Shown here piece after piece: positions 36,480 to 48,200 of a stretch of 64,000 nucleotides of DNA. The notes under the pieces are model-generated. The model saw only the letters and a program-made list of their open reading frames with translations, was not told the DNA's origin and searched no databases. The stretch is taken from contig JBHGNT010000022.1 of NCBI GenBank assembly GCA_043228905.1, positions 4,960,001 through 5,024,000 of the forward strand, in the 5' to 3' direction. This stretch comes from Azolla caroliniana (lineage: Eukaryota; Polypodiophyta). Position numbers and translations under genes: made by a program. How positions within the stretch are numbered: position 1 is the first letter of the stretch; the number at the start of each line of letters is the position of its first letter.

Positions 36480-39095
36480 AAAAATTGAAGATTCCTTGGG
36501 AGGCATGTTCAAGCTCACCGGCTCCAACTACTCAATGTGGAAGTCAAAGATGAGGGACATGCTCGTGGTTAAAGATCTTTGGTTGCCAGTTCAGTTTGGG
36601 GACAAGAGACCGGACAAGATCGACGCCACGGTATGGGAGGTCATGCACATGAAGACAACGATGTACATACGGTGCTTCATCGACATGAGCCTGTACAACA
36701 ACTTTAATGAGGAGAGTAAGGATCATGAGCTCTGCGAGAAGATTGGCATTATGTTTCAGAACAAAAATGTTGTTAATCGGGTTTTGGTATTCCGAAAGCT
36801 GGTAAGACTCTGGTACCTAGATGGCTCCAGTATGGCAGAGCACATGAATGCCTTCCAGGGGTTGATTCACTACGCAATGCCTCTCGCCGATGAGGTACTA
36901 GCATTGCTCCTGCTCGGTTCCCTCCTAGATAGCTAGGAGACGTTAGTTGTCACTTTGGGCAACGCCAGGCTGGAAGGGAAGTAGTTATCCCTAGCAAGAG
37001 TCAAGTCGAGCTTGTTAGATGAGGAGGCACATTGGAAAGACAAGGATACGAGCACCGACTCCAAAGCACTCCTTACCGAATCGAAACGCGGAAGACAAAG
37101 GAACCGGAGTCGCCAGAACCGGGAAAAGTCAGGGACACGATCAAAGTCAAGGGGAAGGCCTACTTGCTTCTACTGTGACAAACCGGGGAACTTCCAGAAG
37201 AACTGTCGGCATTTCCGGAAAGACAAGGAAACCGACAATACCGATTCGAAGCGGTCACCATACCGAAACGGTAAAGACCAGAGGGGACCGAACCAAAAGG
37301 GAACGATGGCAATCATGGCAAGTAAAGAGGAGTTGATGCTCATCACCAAGGAGAGTGAGTTGAACCTTGCCGGCGAGGAGACAATGTGGCTTCTCAATTC
37401 CGGAGCGTCGTTCCACCTTACTCCGAACCAGAAATGCTCTCATCCTACACAGCTGGTGAGCACGGTTGTGTCTAGATGGGGAATGAAGGGACATGCCGAA
37501 TTATCGGCATAGGAGATGTGTTGTTGAAGACATCAACCGGATGCAAGCTGCTGTTGAAGGATGTCCGATGCGTTTTGGAGGTTCGACTGAACCTGATATC
37601 AACCGATCGACTAGATAATGAAGCCTACACAGGTAGCATTTGGAATGGTTTCATGAAGTTTTGCAAAGGGAGCCTAATAGTGGCTCGGGCATAGAAATTC
37701 AACACATTGTACCTGATGAATGCCCGGTTATGCCGGGAAGAAGTGAACGTGGCATCTGACACTACCGGTGAGTTGTGGCACAAGAGGCTGTGTCACATGA
37801 GCGAGAAGGGGACGTGCATCTTGAGAGGTGCACCGATTGCCTAGCCGATAAGCAAAACCAGACCTCCTTCCGCTCAAGGCCCCCAATGAGACGTAATGCA
37901 CCATTGGAGTTGGTGCATACCGATGTGTGTCAAGTGGACACAAAGTCACATGCCAGATCGCAGTACTTCGTGACGTTCATAGATGACCACATCCGAAAGT
38001 TGTGGGCCACACCATTGAAGACGAAGGATCAGGTGTTATCCGTCTTGAAGGAGCTCCACGCGAGAGTGGAAAGAGAAACCGGCCGGAAGCTAAAGGCGGT
38101 TCGAGCAGATAACAGAGGAGAATACCGGGGGCAGTTCGAGGAATACTATCACTTGAAGGGAATCCGGCTCGAATTTACCGTGCCGAAGACGCCAGAACTC
38201 AATGGGTTGGCCGAGAGGATGAACCGAACCATAATGGAGAGGGTCCGGAGTACCCTAGCACATGCCAAGTTACCCAAGACATTTTGGGCTAAGGTGTTGA
38301 TGACAGCGACGTACACCCTCAGTACCCTTGGACAGAGACACGCCGCAGAGAGTGTGGACCGGTAAGGAAGTGTCTTACCAGCATCTGAAGGTGTTCGGGT
38401 GTCTCGCTTACGTGCATGTGGCAAAGGACCGGAGAGCAAAGTTGGACCCAAAGTCCCGACCTTGCATATTCCTCGGATACAACGATGATGAGTTTGGTTA
38501 CCGAGTGTGGGATCCAATCGACAAGAAGGTTTTCCGGAGTCAAGATATTATCTTCATGGAGGACAAGACCCTTGCCTACTAGGAGTCCGAGAAGAAGATA
38601 ATGAACTCCGAGTCGACTGGTAAGGATCGTTTTGATGAGATGCAAACCCAACTGGCAAAGAGCCAGTTAACACTCGAAGAACCGGCCGGTTACGGAGAGG
38701 ACACCAAACCGGCAGAAGAAGAACAGGAAGCAGAAACCGGAACCGGCCAAGATCTCGAATCGGATTCGGATGAAGAACAAACAGAGGAGCCGATTGCCAA
38801 AAACCAAGGACGTAGATATCCTCTCAAAGAGAGAAGGGTCCCCCGGAGATTTCCGGATCTAGAGCATGTACTGCTAACCAATGAGGGGGAGCCAGAAAGC
38901 TTCGAAGAAGCTAAGAGAGACACCCACAGTCATAAGTGGTTGAGTGCCATGCATGACGAGATGGATTCCCTACATGAGAACCACATGTATGAATTGGTGG
39001 AGTTGCCGAAAGGAAAGCGGGGACTCCGTAATAAGTGGGTGTACAAGTTGAAACTGGGAGATGCCGATAACCCCATGAGATACAAAGCCAGGATC
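36480..39095 (+). pseudogene. Element E gag-PR-INT-RT start, disrupted
   Basis: The gag start codon is mutated (AAAATTGAAGATTCC where F has AAAATGGAAGATTCG). The gag N-terminus (LGGMFKLTGSNYSMWKSKM) differs from elements A, C and D. From the zinc knuckle onward (CFYCDKPGNFQKNC near 37165; integrase HTDVCQVD, VTFIDDH; GYNDDEFGYRVWD) it closely resembles C and D. Several stops and frameshifts. Ends in RT at PMRYKARI. Confidence 0.85.
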
Positions 39096-39532
39096 TGTTA
39101 GGATCTCGGTCCCTCTGGATGGGATGATGAAGGCCCGGTGAGAACCTCTCACCAGATGAAGGGACATATATGTAAATATGTTACCACTGAATAGAGTGTA
39201 GCAGAGAGAGAGAGAGAGAGAGAGAGAGATAAAGAGAGAGGGAGACCTGAATAGTCTCTGTTGTAACCGCTTGTTGGTGAAGATTGAGAGCACGAGGTCG
39301 CTGCCTCTGTGCTCCTCCTGTTGTATTCCTTTTACATAGTGATAGTTTGGAGTTTGTGGGCTCCTGTGGTTTTCCCCTCTCAGGGTTTTCCACGTTAACA
39401 TATTGTGTACCCTCTCTCATATTATCTAGGTGTACGTGTATTCACCTCTATTCCGATTTTCAGTGTTCGATTCGAAACAACATGATCTGAGACTCAGTTG
39501 TGGCCGAGTAATATTCTGCATATTTCATGTCA
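39096..39532 (+). repeat. 5' LTR of element F (437 bp)
   Basis: Begins TGTTAGGATCTCGGTCCC and ends CATGTCA. Shorter than the E LTR because part of the central region after AAATATG (about 39180) is deleted. A GA tract follows at 39203-39229. Confidence 0.82.
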
Positions 39533-39562
39533 ATCTGGCATCAGAGCAAAACGACACAGAAA

Positions 39563-42500
39563 ATGGAAGATTCGTTGGGAGGCATGTTCAAGCTCACTAA
39601 CTCCAACTACTCAGTGTGGAAGTCGAAGATGAGGGACATGCTCGTGGTGAAAGATCTTTGGTTGCCGGTTCAGTTCGGGGACAAGAGACCGGACAAGATC
39701 GACGCCACGGTGTGGGAGGTGATGCACATGAAGACAACAGATTACATCCGATGCTTGATCGACATGAGCCTATACAACAACTTCAATGAAGAGAGCAAGG
39801 CTCATGAACTTTGGGAGAAGATCGGCATTATGTTTCAGAACAAAAATGTTGTTAATCGGGTTTCGGTATTTCGGAAGCTAGTGAGGCTCCGGTACCAAGA
39901 CGGCTCTAGTATGCGGAGCACATGAATGCATTCCAGGGGCTGATTCACCAGGCAACATCATTGGAAGTACCTCTAGCCGATGAGGTACTAGCACTGCTCC
40001 TGCTCGGTTCCCTCCCAAATAGCTGGGAGACGTAAGTTGTCACCTTGGGCAACGCCGGACAGGAAGGAAAACGATTATCCCTAGCAAGAGTCAAGTCAAG
40101 CTTGCTAGATGAGGAGGCGCGTCGAAAAGACAAAGATACAATCTCCTTAACGAATCGAAACACGGAAAACAAAAGAACCATAGTCCCCAAAACAGGGAAA
40201 AGTTGGGGACACGGTCAAAGTCAAGGGGGAGGCCTACTTGCTTCTATTGCGGCAAACTGGGACACTTCCAGAAGAACTGTCGGCACTTCCGAAAAGAAAA
40301 GGAAACCGACAGTATAGATTCGAAGCGGTCACCGAACTGAAACGGTAAAGACAGTAGGGTACCGAATAGGAAGGGAACGATGGCAATCACGGCAAGTTAA
40401 GAAGAGTTGATGCTCATCACCGAGGAGAGTGAGTTGAACCTTGCCGGCGAGGAGACAACGTCGGTTGTAGATTCCGGAGCGTCGTTCCACCTAACCCCGA
40501 ACCGGAAATGCTTCTCATCCTACACAACCGGTGAGCACGGCTATGTCCGGATGGGGAATGAAGGTACATGCCGAATTGTCGGCATAGGAGACGTGTGGCT
40601 AACAACACCAACCGGATGCAAGCTGTTGCTTAAGGATGTTTGACATGTTCTGGAGGCTCAATTGAACCTAATATCAGTCGGTCGGCTAGACGATGAAGGC
40701 TACACGGGTAGCATCCAGAACGGAGTCATGAAGTTCAGCAAAGGGAGCCTAATCAACACACTATAATTGATGAATGCTCGGTTATGTCTGGAAGAAGTGC
40801 ACGTTGAATCTGACACTGCCGGTGAGCTGTGGCACAAGAGACTGTGTCACATGAGCGAGAAAGGGATGAAGAGGCTTGTCGATGACAACCTAATTCCAGT
40901 GAAAGACGTGCATCTTGAGAAGTGCACCAATTGCCTGGCCAGTACGCAAAACCAGACGTCTTTCCACTGAAGGCCACTGATGAGAAATAATGCACCATTG
41001 GAGCTGGTGCATACCGATGTGTGTCAAGTGGACACGAAGGCACATGCCAGATCGCAGTACTTCGTGATGTTCATAGACGACCACAACCGAAAGCTGTGGG
41101 CCACACCATTGAAGACGAAGGATCAGGTGTTATCCGTCTTCAAGGAGCTCCACGCAAGAGTGGAAAGAGAAACAGGTTGGAAGTTGAAGGCGGTTCGAGC
41201 AGATAACGGAGGCGAATACCGGGGGCAGTTTGAGGAGTACTGCCGCTCGAAGGGAATCCGGCTCAAATTTACCATGCCGAAGACGTCGGAACTAAACGGG
41301 CTGGCCGAGAGGATGAATCGAACTATAATGGAGAGGGTCCGGAGTATGCTAGCACATGCTAAGCTACCCAAGACGTTTTGGCCTAATGCGTTGTCGACAA
41401 CGATGTATGTGATAAACAGATCACCCTTAGTGCCCTTGGAAAGAGACACGCCGCAGAGAGTATGGACCGGTAAGGAAGTGTCTTACCGGCACTTGAAGGT
41501 GTTCGGGTGTCTCACATACGTGCATGTTGCAAAAGACCGGAGAGTAAAGTTGGATCCAAAGTCCCGGCCTTGCATATTCCTCGGATACGGCGATGATGAG
41601 TTTGGTTACCGAGTGTGGGATCCAGTCGGCAAGAAGGTTTTCCGGAGTCAAGATATTATCTTCATAGAGGACAAGACCCTTGCCGACTGGGAGTCGGTGA
41701 AGAAGATAATGAACTCTGAGTCAACCAGTAAGGATCTGTTCGATGAGATACAGACCTACCTGGCTAAGAGTCGATTGACACTCGAAGAACCAACTGGTTA
41801 CGGTGAGGATACCGAACCGACAGAATAAGAAGAAGAGGAAGTTGGAACTGGAACCGACCAAGATCCCGAATCGGATTCGGATGAAGAACAAACAAAGGAG
41901 CCGATTGCCAAAAACCAAGGACGTAGATATCCTCTCAAAGAGAGAAGGGTCCCCCGGAGATTTCCGGATCTAGAGCATGTACTGCTAACCAATGAGGGGG
42001 AGCCAGAAAGCTTCGAAGAAGCTAAGAGAGACACCCACAATCATAAGTGGTTGAGTGCCATGCATGACGAGATGGATTCCCTGCATGAGAACCACATGTA
42101 TGAATTGGTGGAGTTGCCGAAAGAAAAGCGGGAACTCCGGAATAAGTGTGTGTACAAGTTGAAACCGGGAGATCCCAGCAACCCCCAAGGTACAAAGCCA
42201 GGATCGTGGTGAAGGGGTTCCAGCAGAAGAAGGGAGTGGACTTCGACGAGATATTTGCCCTGATAGTAAACATGACTTCCATCCGGACGGTGCTGAGCAT
42301 AGCGGCGAGCATGGACCTCGAGGTAGAGCAGTTAGACGTGAAGACCATGGCACCCTCGAAGAAGAGATGTACATGCAGCAACCGGAGGGATTTGTGAAGA
42401 AAGGAAAGGAGAACCTAGTTTGCCAGTGGAAGAAGAGCCTCTACGGTTTGAAGTAGGCTCCCCGGCAATGGTACCGGAAGTTCGACTGCTTCATGACTAA

Positions 42501-43560
42501 TCAAGGATACCACAAGACGCAGGCCGATCACTACGTGTTTGTGAAGAAGTTTAAAGGTGGAGACTTCTTAATACTCCTCCTGTACGTGGACGACATGTTG
42601 ATCGTCAGATGTGACCAAGTCAATATACGGATGCTGAAGAAGGCTCTAAACCGGACCTTCTCAATGAAAGACTTGGGTCCGGCTAGACAGATACTAGGGA
42701 TGCATATCATCCGGGACCGGTCAATGAAGCAATTGTGGTTGTCATGGGAGAAGTACGTGACAAAGGTGCTTCAATGGTTCAACATGTCAGATGTGAAACC
42801 GGTCGGATCGACACTCCGAACAAACTACAGGTTATCCGGGAAGCAAAGCCCGAAGACGAAAGTAGAGAAGGCGAATATGATGAAGATACCATATGCCTCT
42901 CCCGTCGGGAGCTTAATGTATGCAATGGTGTGTACCCGACTGGATATCGGATACACAGTCCGAGTGGTGAGCCTGTTCATGAGCAATCCCGGCAAGGAGC
43001 ACTAGAATGCGGTAAAATGGATACTCCGGTATTTGAAAGGCACCTCAAGTATGTGTCTCCGATTTGGCTCCGGTAAACCCCAACTTGACGGCTTTACCGA
43101 TTCGGATATGTCGGCTGATGCGGTGACCAGCCGGTCAACATCTAGATACGTCATGACATCTGTAGGGGGAGATAATTCCTGGCAGTCGAGGCTACACAAG
43201 ACAATTGCGTTGTCAACCACGAAAGCGGAGTACATGGCGGTTGTGGAAGCCGGCAAGGAAATACTATGGATGAAGGACTTCATCGGAGAGCTAGGGATCC
43301 GGCAAGAGGAATATTGGATCTATTACGACAGTCAAAGTGCCATCCACCTTGCGAAGAACGCGGCGTATCAATCCAGGACGAATCACATCCAACGCAAGTA
43401 CCACTGGATCCGGGAGCGAGTAGAAGATCGTGAGTTCGTGCTGACGAAAATCCACACGGAGGAGAATGGGTTAGATATGTTGACCAAGGTTCTGACAGCC
43501 GACAAGTTGGACGCATGCTGGAAGCGAATTGGACTAACCAGACATGCCATGCCGGAGTGA
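39563..43560 (+). pseudogene. Element F gag-pol polyprotein, disrupted
   Basis: gag opens at ATG 39563 (MEDSLGGMFKLTNSNYS) to a frameshift near 39925. The knuckle CFYCGKLGHFQKNC is at about 40241-40282. Protease near 40464 has VVDSGASFHLTP. Integrase is open from 40980 (HTDVCQVD, RADNGGEY, GYGDDEFGYRVWD) to 41828. RT is interrupted near 42345 and 42455 and contains YVDDMLIV near 42584. RNase H has STTKAEYMAV. It ends at TGA 43558-43560. Stops and frameshifts make it inactive. Confidence 0.88.
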
Positions 43561-43570
43561 AGGGGGAGTT

Positions 43571-43745
43571 TGTTAAGATCTTGGTCTCTCCGGATGGGAT
43601 GATAAAGGCCCGATGAGAACCGAATGATATGTACCCGGCAAGGAAGACCCGATGAGAACTGGATGATGAAGGCCCGATGAGAACCTCTCACCGGATGAAG
43701 GGACATATATGGAAATATGTTTCTGAGAGCCCATTGGGGTCATAG
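43571..43745 (+). repeat. 3' LTR of element F, truncated
   Basis: Starts TGTTAAGATCTTGG after AGGGGGAGTT. It includes an extra repeated CCCGATGAGAAC stretch, follows the E LTR up to GAGAGCCCATTGGGG, and ends within a few bases of 43745. Confidence 0.8.
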
Positions 43746-44320
43746 CTATAAAAAGTCCTAATTTCATAAAAGAATGGCATAACTCTTTCATTTGAAACCC
43801 AAATATCATGTTTAAAATATGGGTTCGAAAGTTCATGAAAAGAGTTATCTTTAGAATTTCACATCTCTACATTTGGAGCTCTAGTGAGGGAGATATGACA
43901 ATTATAAGGTAATTGTGTCATAGCTAAAAATAGGAGATAAACAACTTCTAAAACAAGTGTGAAAAAGAGCGAAAGAATAAGAAGATTATAAGAAGTGAGA
44001 TGAGTCTTAATAGAAGAAGGTACGAGAAAAATTAATAAGAGGTGAGAAGAATAAAAAGAAAAAATTGAAAGAGGAGGAAGATAGGAAGTCTATGAGCAGT
44101 GAGAAGAGTATTAATAATGGGGAGAAAGAAGAATAGTCAAAGGACGAAAGAGATAAAGGTGAAAGAAATTTGCGAGTTTGAGTGATTGGAAATCAAGAAG
44201 TTCTTTGGTTTTATGGTTCAATTTAGAGTTTATCCAACTTGTATTGTCTCAATAGTAGAATATTATAGCATTCTTGCCTCTTTCTCGTCTTGTCTATGTT
44301 TTCTCTATATCTCTTCATCA
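43745..44320 (+). repeat. 3' LTR of element J, 5'-truncated
   Basis: Matches 12570-13148 and ends CTCTTCATCA, directly followed by TATAG (44321-44325), the same five bases that precede the left LTR. About 160 bases of the LTR start are missing at the junction with element F. Confidence 0.75.
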
Positions 44321-44325
44321 TATAG

Positions 44326-45259
44326 ATTAGGGTCAAAGGGGAGAACATGTTTTGTTTCTCACTCATTCTCTCGCAAGACAATATTCACAATATATTTGCT
44401 AAAATCATTAATATTCTGCTATAATTACTAGACTTCCAAAAACCTATTGCAATTTTGGCAACTTTCCCAAAATTCCTTGGTTGTTTCAGTAAGTCTGATA
44501 ATTATAGTAATATGATAGTATGGTTCCCCAGCATGTATCTATTAGAGATTCTTATCCAACTCCATTTGAGCACCATCATTTCATTGATATTTACCTCTAT
44601 TATGACTCCAGAATTTACTTGATAGCCCTTTTTTTGTAGAGCTAGGAGAAACTCCAGAATTATCACTACATAAAAGAGCTCTTTTACTTGATTGCAAATA
44701 TTGCACATGGAGAATAACATGAATATCACGCATGTGTCAATCTATGGTTGTACCTTTAGGTTATAACAAAATGTAATTTGCAGTCTTTTTACAAGAAGTT
44801 AAAGACAATAAATAGGACAATTACCTCATCCTGCAACCTTTATAAATTTGATCGATCTTTTACAAATTTATGCCACTGAAGATGGTATGCAATCAAATGG
44901 AAGTTATTCTGAAAGATGGTCTTTTACATAAAGCAAAAGAACTTTTCCCTTGATGTAAAAGCCCTTCTAAAAGATTTTTACTGTAGAAAGAGATAAGAAT
45001 TCCAGGCTTTCTAGTTTGACAACTTTTAAATTCTCTTCCAACATGCTGTAGTTAGAAAAGGGCATCAAGGGCCTCGAATCATATTTTATCATACTCTGAA
45101 AGACCCATGTACTTTACACATGACAGAAATGGCAATCAAAGGATCATCATCCATGTGATATCTAGCCTGTGAATGAAGTATATTTCAAGATCACGATCAG
45201 AAAATGTTATGAAGGAAATGGCACATGGTATACTGTGAAACTAACAATAACATACCATA
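44326..45259. other. 3' flank of the NIPA gene, no other gene seen
   Basis: AT-rich sequence between the right edge of the nest and the transporter's stop codon. It must hold the transporter's 3'-UTR and poly(A) region on the minus strand. Nothing else is recognised. Confidence 0.6.
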
Positions 45260-48200
45260 TCACTGCTGCATAGGTTGTTTAAGATCACGGTCACCACATT
45301 GACTAAGTCGACGAAGAGGTATGCCATCCTCCATCAAACCATCATTTTCATCCCGTTTACTCATGCTAACACGGGTAGAATGGGACAATGGCAATCCCAT
45401 ATAACCATCTGGAAAAAAAAAATAGTAAGAAATAAAAATACTAGCATTCAATCCATCAATCACACCTCCTAGCTGTGATTTTTATATTTCTTACACCTGA
45501 TCTCTTTTTGCACACAATGCACATACACCTTCATTTACTTAACACTGCTCATGACATGTTTATACATGGTCATAACACCAGAACATATTGTGCTTACAAA
45601 TTAAATACATGTGAGAGAATGAAAGTGAGACTATATGAGTGTCTCTAATGCCATGTCAGAAAGGGAAGTTCATTCATGTACTCTTACGTAAATGAAATAG
45701 TCATCCTAGAACTCATCAAGACTATTTAGAATGAACTCCACAGCCAGAGAGAGATGGATATTATAAAAGATGTACCGCATACAGTGTGAGAGAGAAATGA
45801 GTATTATAAAAAATTATATAATCACCAATAAACCCTATAACTAGACAAGTGTAAACGTACACTGTCAGAGATGTCGATCCCAACGAATATGGATTTTGTC
45901 AACCACTTCGTACATAGAGTAGACTAAATGCAATGGCATTCCTACTGAATCCCAATATCATCAGTGCTAGAGAATAGATGAAGATACATGCCAAGTAATG
46001 CTGACTAAATGAGCTGAAAAAACTTAGCTGTGACGAAGTCTAACAGTAAGTAAGAGATCATAGATCAAAATTCATATTAAGTAATGTTCATCACAAAGAT
46101 TGCTCCCCTGAATTTGTATCACTTCTCCAGAGAAACTCAGCCATGAAGAAGTATAGCATTTAATATGAGAAAGGCCTACTAAAATGTACATACAACAATA
46201 AGCACAAAGATATACACAACATTGTTAATTTATATTATCATCATTCAAACATTGCATACTCAATCCATATGCAAAGTTGTCGCCCATATCCTTTGTTGTA
46301 TGCAATAAAAATGTGCCTGAGAGGATAGTAATAAATCCACAAAGTTCCGTTATAATCTGCGATGGATTCTGCCGATCCCAGTCCTGTCATACACAACTAC
46401 AGAGTGAATAAAAATTAACATCAACAAAAGAATGATACAAAAAACAGTAGGTGTAGCTGCACCTTAAACATTATAATGCTCGCTACTATGGTGAAGGATG
46501 TGAACATCACATAATAAATTGGTGACACAACTGCAGTGTTGAAAGTATCCAGAGCCTGTAAATCAATTTTACTCAATAATTTGGCAATTTTTGTTGATAC
46601 ATATACTCCATCCAGAGGTAAACACTAGAATCTTTTTCCAGTAAAGTAAGCTACCTTATTTAGATAATTCATTTGCATCAAAATACATGTCATCACCACC
46701 ACAGCAAAAAACCATGTCTCAGGATAAAGTAGTTGATTTGTTCCCTCAAACGTTAATTTAAGAGCAATTCCCAGAGCTTTAACACTCATCACCTGAGGAA
46801 AAATTAACAGCATCAGTGTACAATTGCTTCCACAAAGAGATGATATGCACAACTAGCATGCGAGACATATGGATACAAAATGACCTAGATATATTGCACT
46901 TCACTACAAAAAGCATCAATATTACCATACCAGCATCAATAATACATGAGACCCCTATTTTATGATAATAATTCAATAGCACTTACTTTCACATGTAAAT
47001 TTGCAGGCATGCTTTTAATGCAAATGAGAAAGATTCAACAAGTATACATGATTTGAGGCACTTTGTAAGACAATGTCCACAGCATTGTGAATGTAAAGCA
47101 TTTCCTTCTTTCAGTTTTTTGCTAGTTTTTAGACACCTCCCTCACAAAAAGATTAGTTTTCTTTAAAAAGTTCATTGCTTATATTTCTCCTTGGATCTTG
47201 GAGATTATCACGATTAGAAAGGAAAGGGAGACAGAAGATATCCCTATTTCGAGCCAGAGTCAAAGTGAGTAAGTTTAGATTCGAAAATCTGTATTAAGAG
47301 AGAGCGTTTCCGATTATAATCGGTGTGTACTACCCTTGTAATTGCTCTATTCAGTAATCAATACATATACTTTTGGGTCAACTCTGTGCCTGTCTCATCT
47401 TAATCTTATTTCTGATTTTGTTATCTAACCTATGAAACGGTTGTAGCCGATCCTCAGAGGGTCCGACCCCGCACGGTGTAACGTTTTAGCCCTGCTAAGC
47501 CCTACCATAGTCTCTTACGTGACCACAATTCCTTGACCCGATTAGTCTGGAAAAGTAATGGAAGGTGTTTCTCCAAGAGGGAGACAACACAATTTGGCAC
47601 GCACGGTTCACGTTGTGAGGTCACAGCGAACAGCGCGTAGGCGAAACCTAAGTCGCCATAACGACGCACACGTTCTTGGCTACCATCCCGTCGAGCCAAA
47701 CCAGCCGAGGGCATCTCCGACTCCACACTCACGCAGCAATCACCACCAGAGCAATCCGCATTGCTCCACTCCCCGCTGCCGGCACCAGACGCTCAGTTGA
47801 TCGTAGCCTCTAACGCTGTTTCGCCTCACAGTTCCCCCGAAGTCAACCAAGCCGAACACAACCCCTTCCCAGCGTTACCCGACGATCCAGACTTCGACAC
47901 CATGCCGTATCCATATCAGCATTACACAGACGGCCTCAACGCAAAAGCACACATCAGAACCTTCTTGTCAACATGGCAAGCCAACCACTCGCCGCACCGT
48001 CTAACCGCTGTCGAGGCGGACTCGTTGAAAATTGATGAGTTCACATTGTCCCTCGATGGACCCGCAGCGTGCTGGTATTCCCAGCACGGCCTGGGAGAAT
48101 TCGCGACGTTTGAAGATGTCCACAATCGATTCCTCGAATTGTTCCTTTGAGAGATACCCTAGCGAGAACTGCTCTGCCAATTCTACGCAATTGCACAGGA

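Larger units (their letters stand above)
35905..39095 (+). mobile_element. Element E: Ty1/Copia, 5' part only
   Basis: LTR 35905-36452, primer-binding site 36456-36467 (TGGTATTAGAGC, one mismatch), then gag-pol to 39095 where element F begins. Inserted into element A's 3' LTR after CATAA. The second half and 3' LTR of E are not present anywhere in the window. Confidence 0.82.
39096..43745 (+). mobile_element. Element F: Ty1/Copia inserted in element E
   Basis: 5' LTR 39096-39532, primer-binding site 39536-39547 (TGGCATCAGAGC, one mismatch), gag-pol 39563-43560, purine tract 43557-43570, and 3' LTR from 43571 cut off at about 43745. It is the same family as E. Its right flank jumps straight into the LTR of element J, so the expected remainder of E and A is missing. 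Confidence 0.85.
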
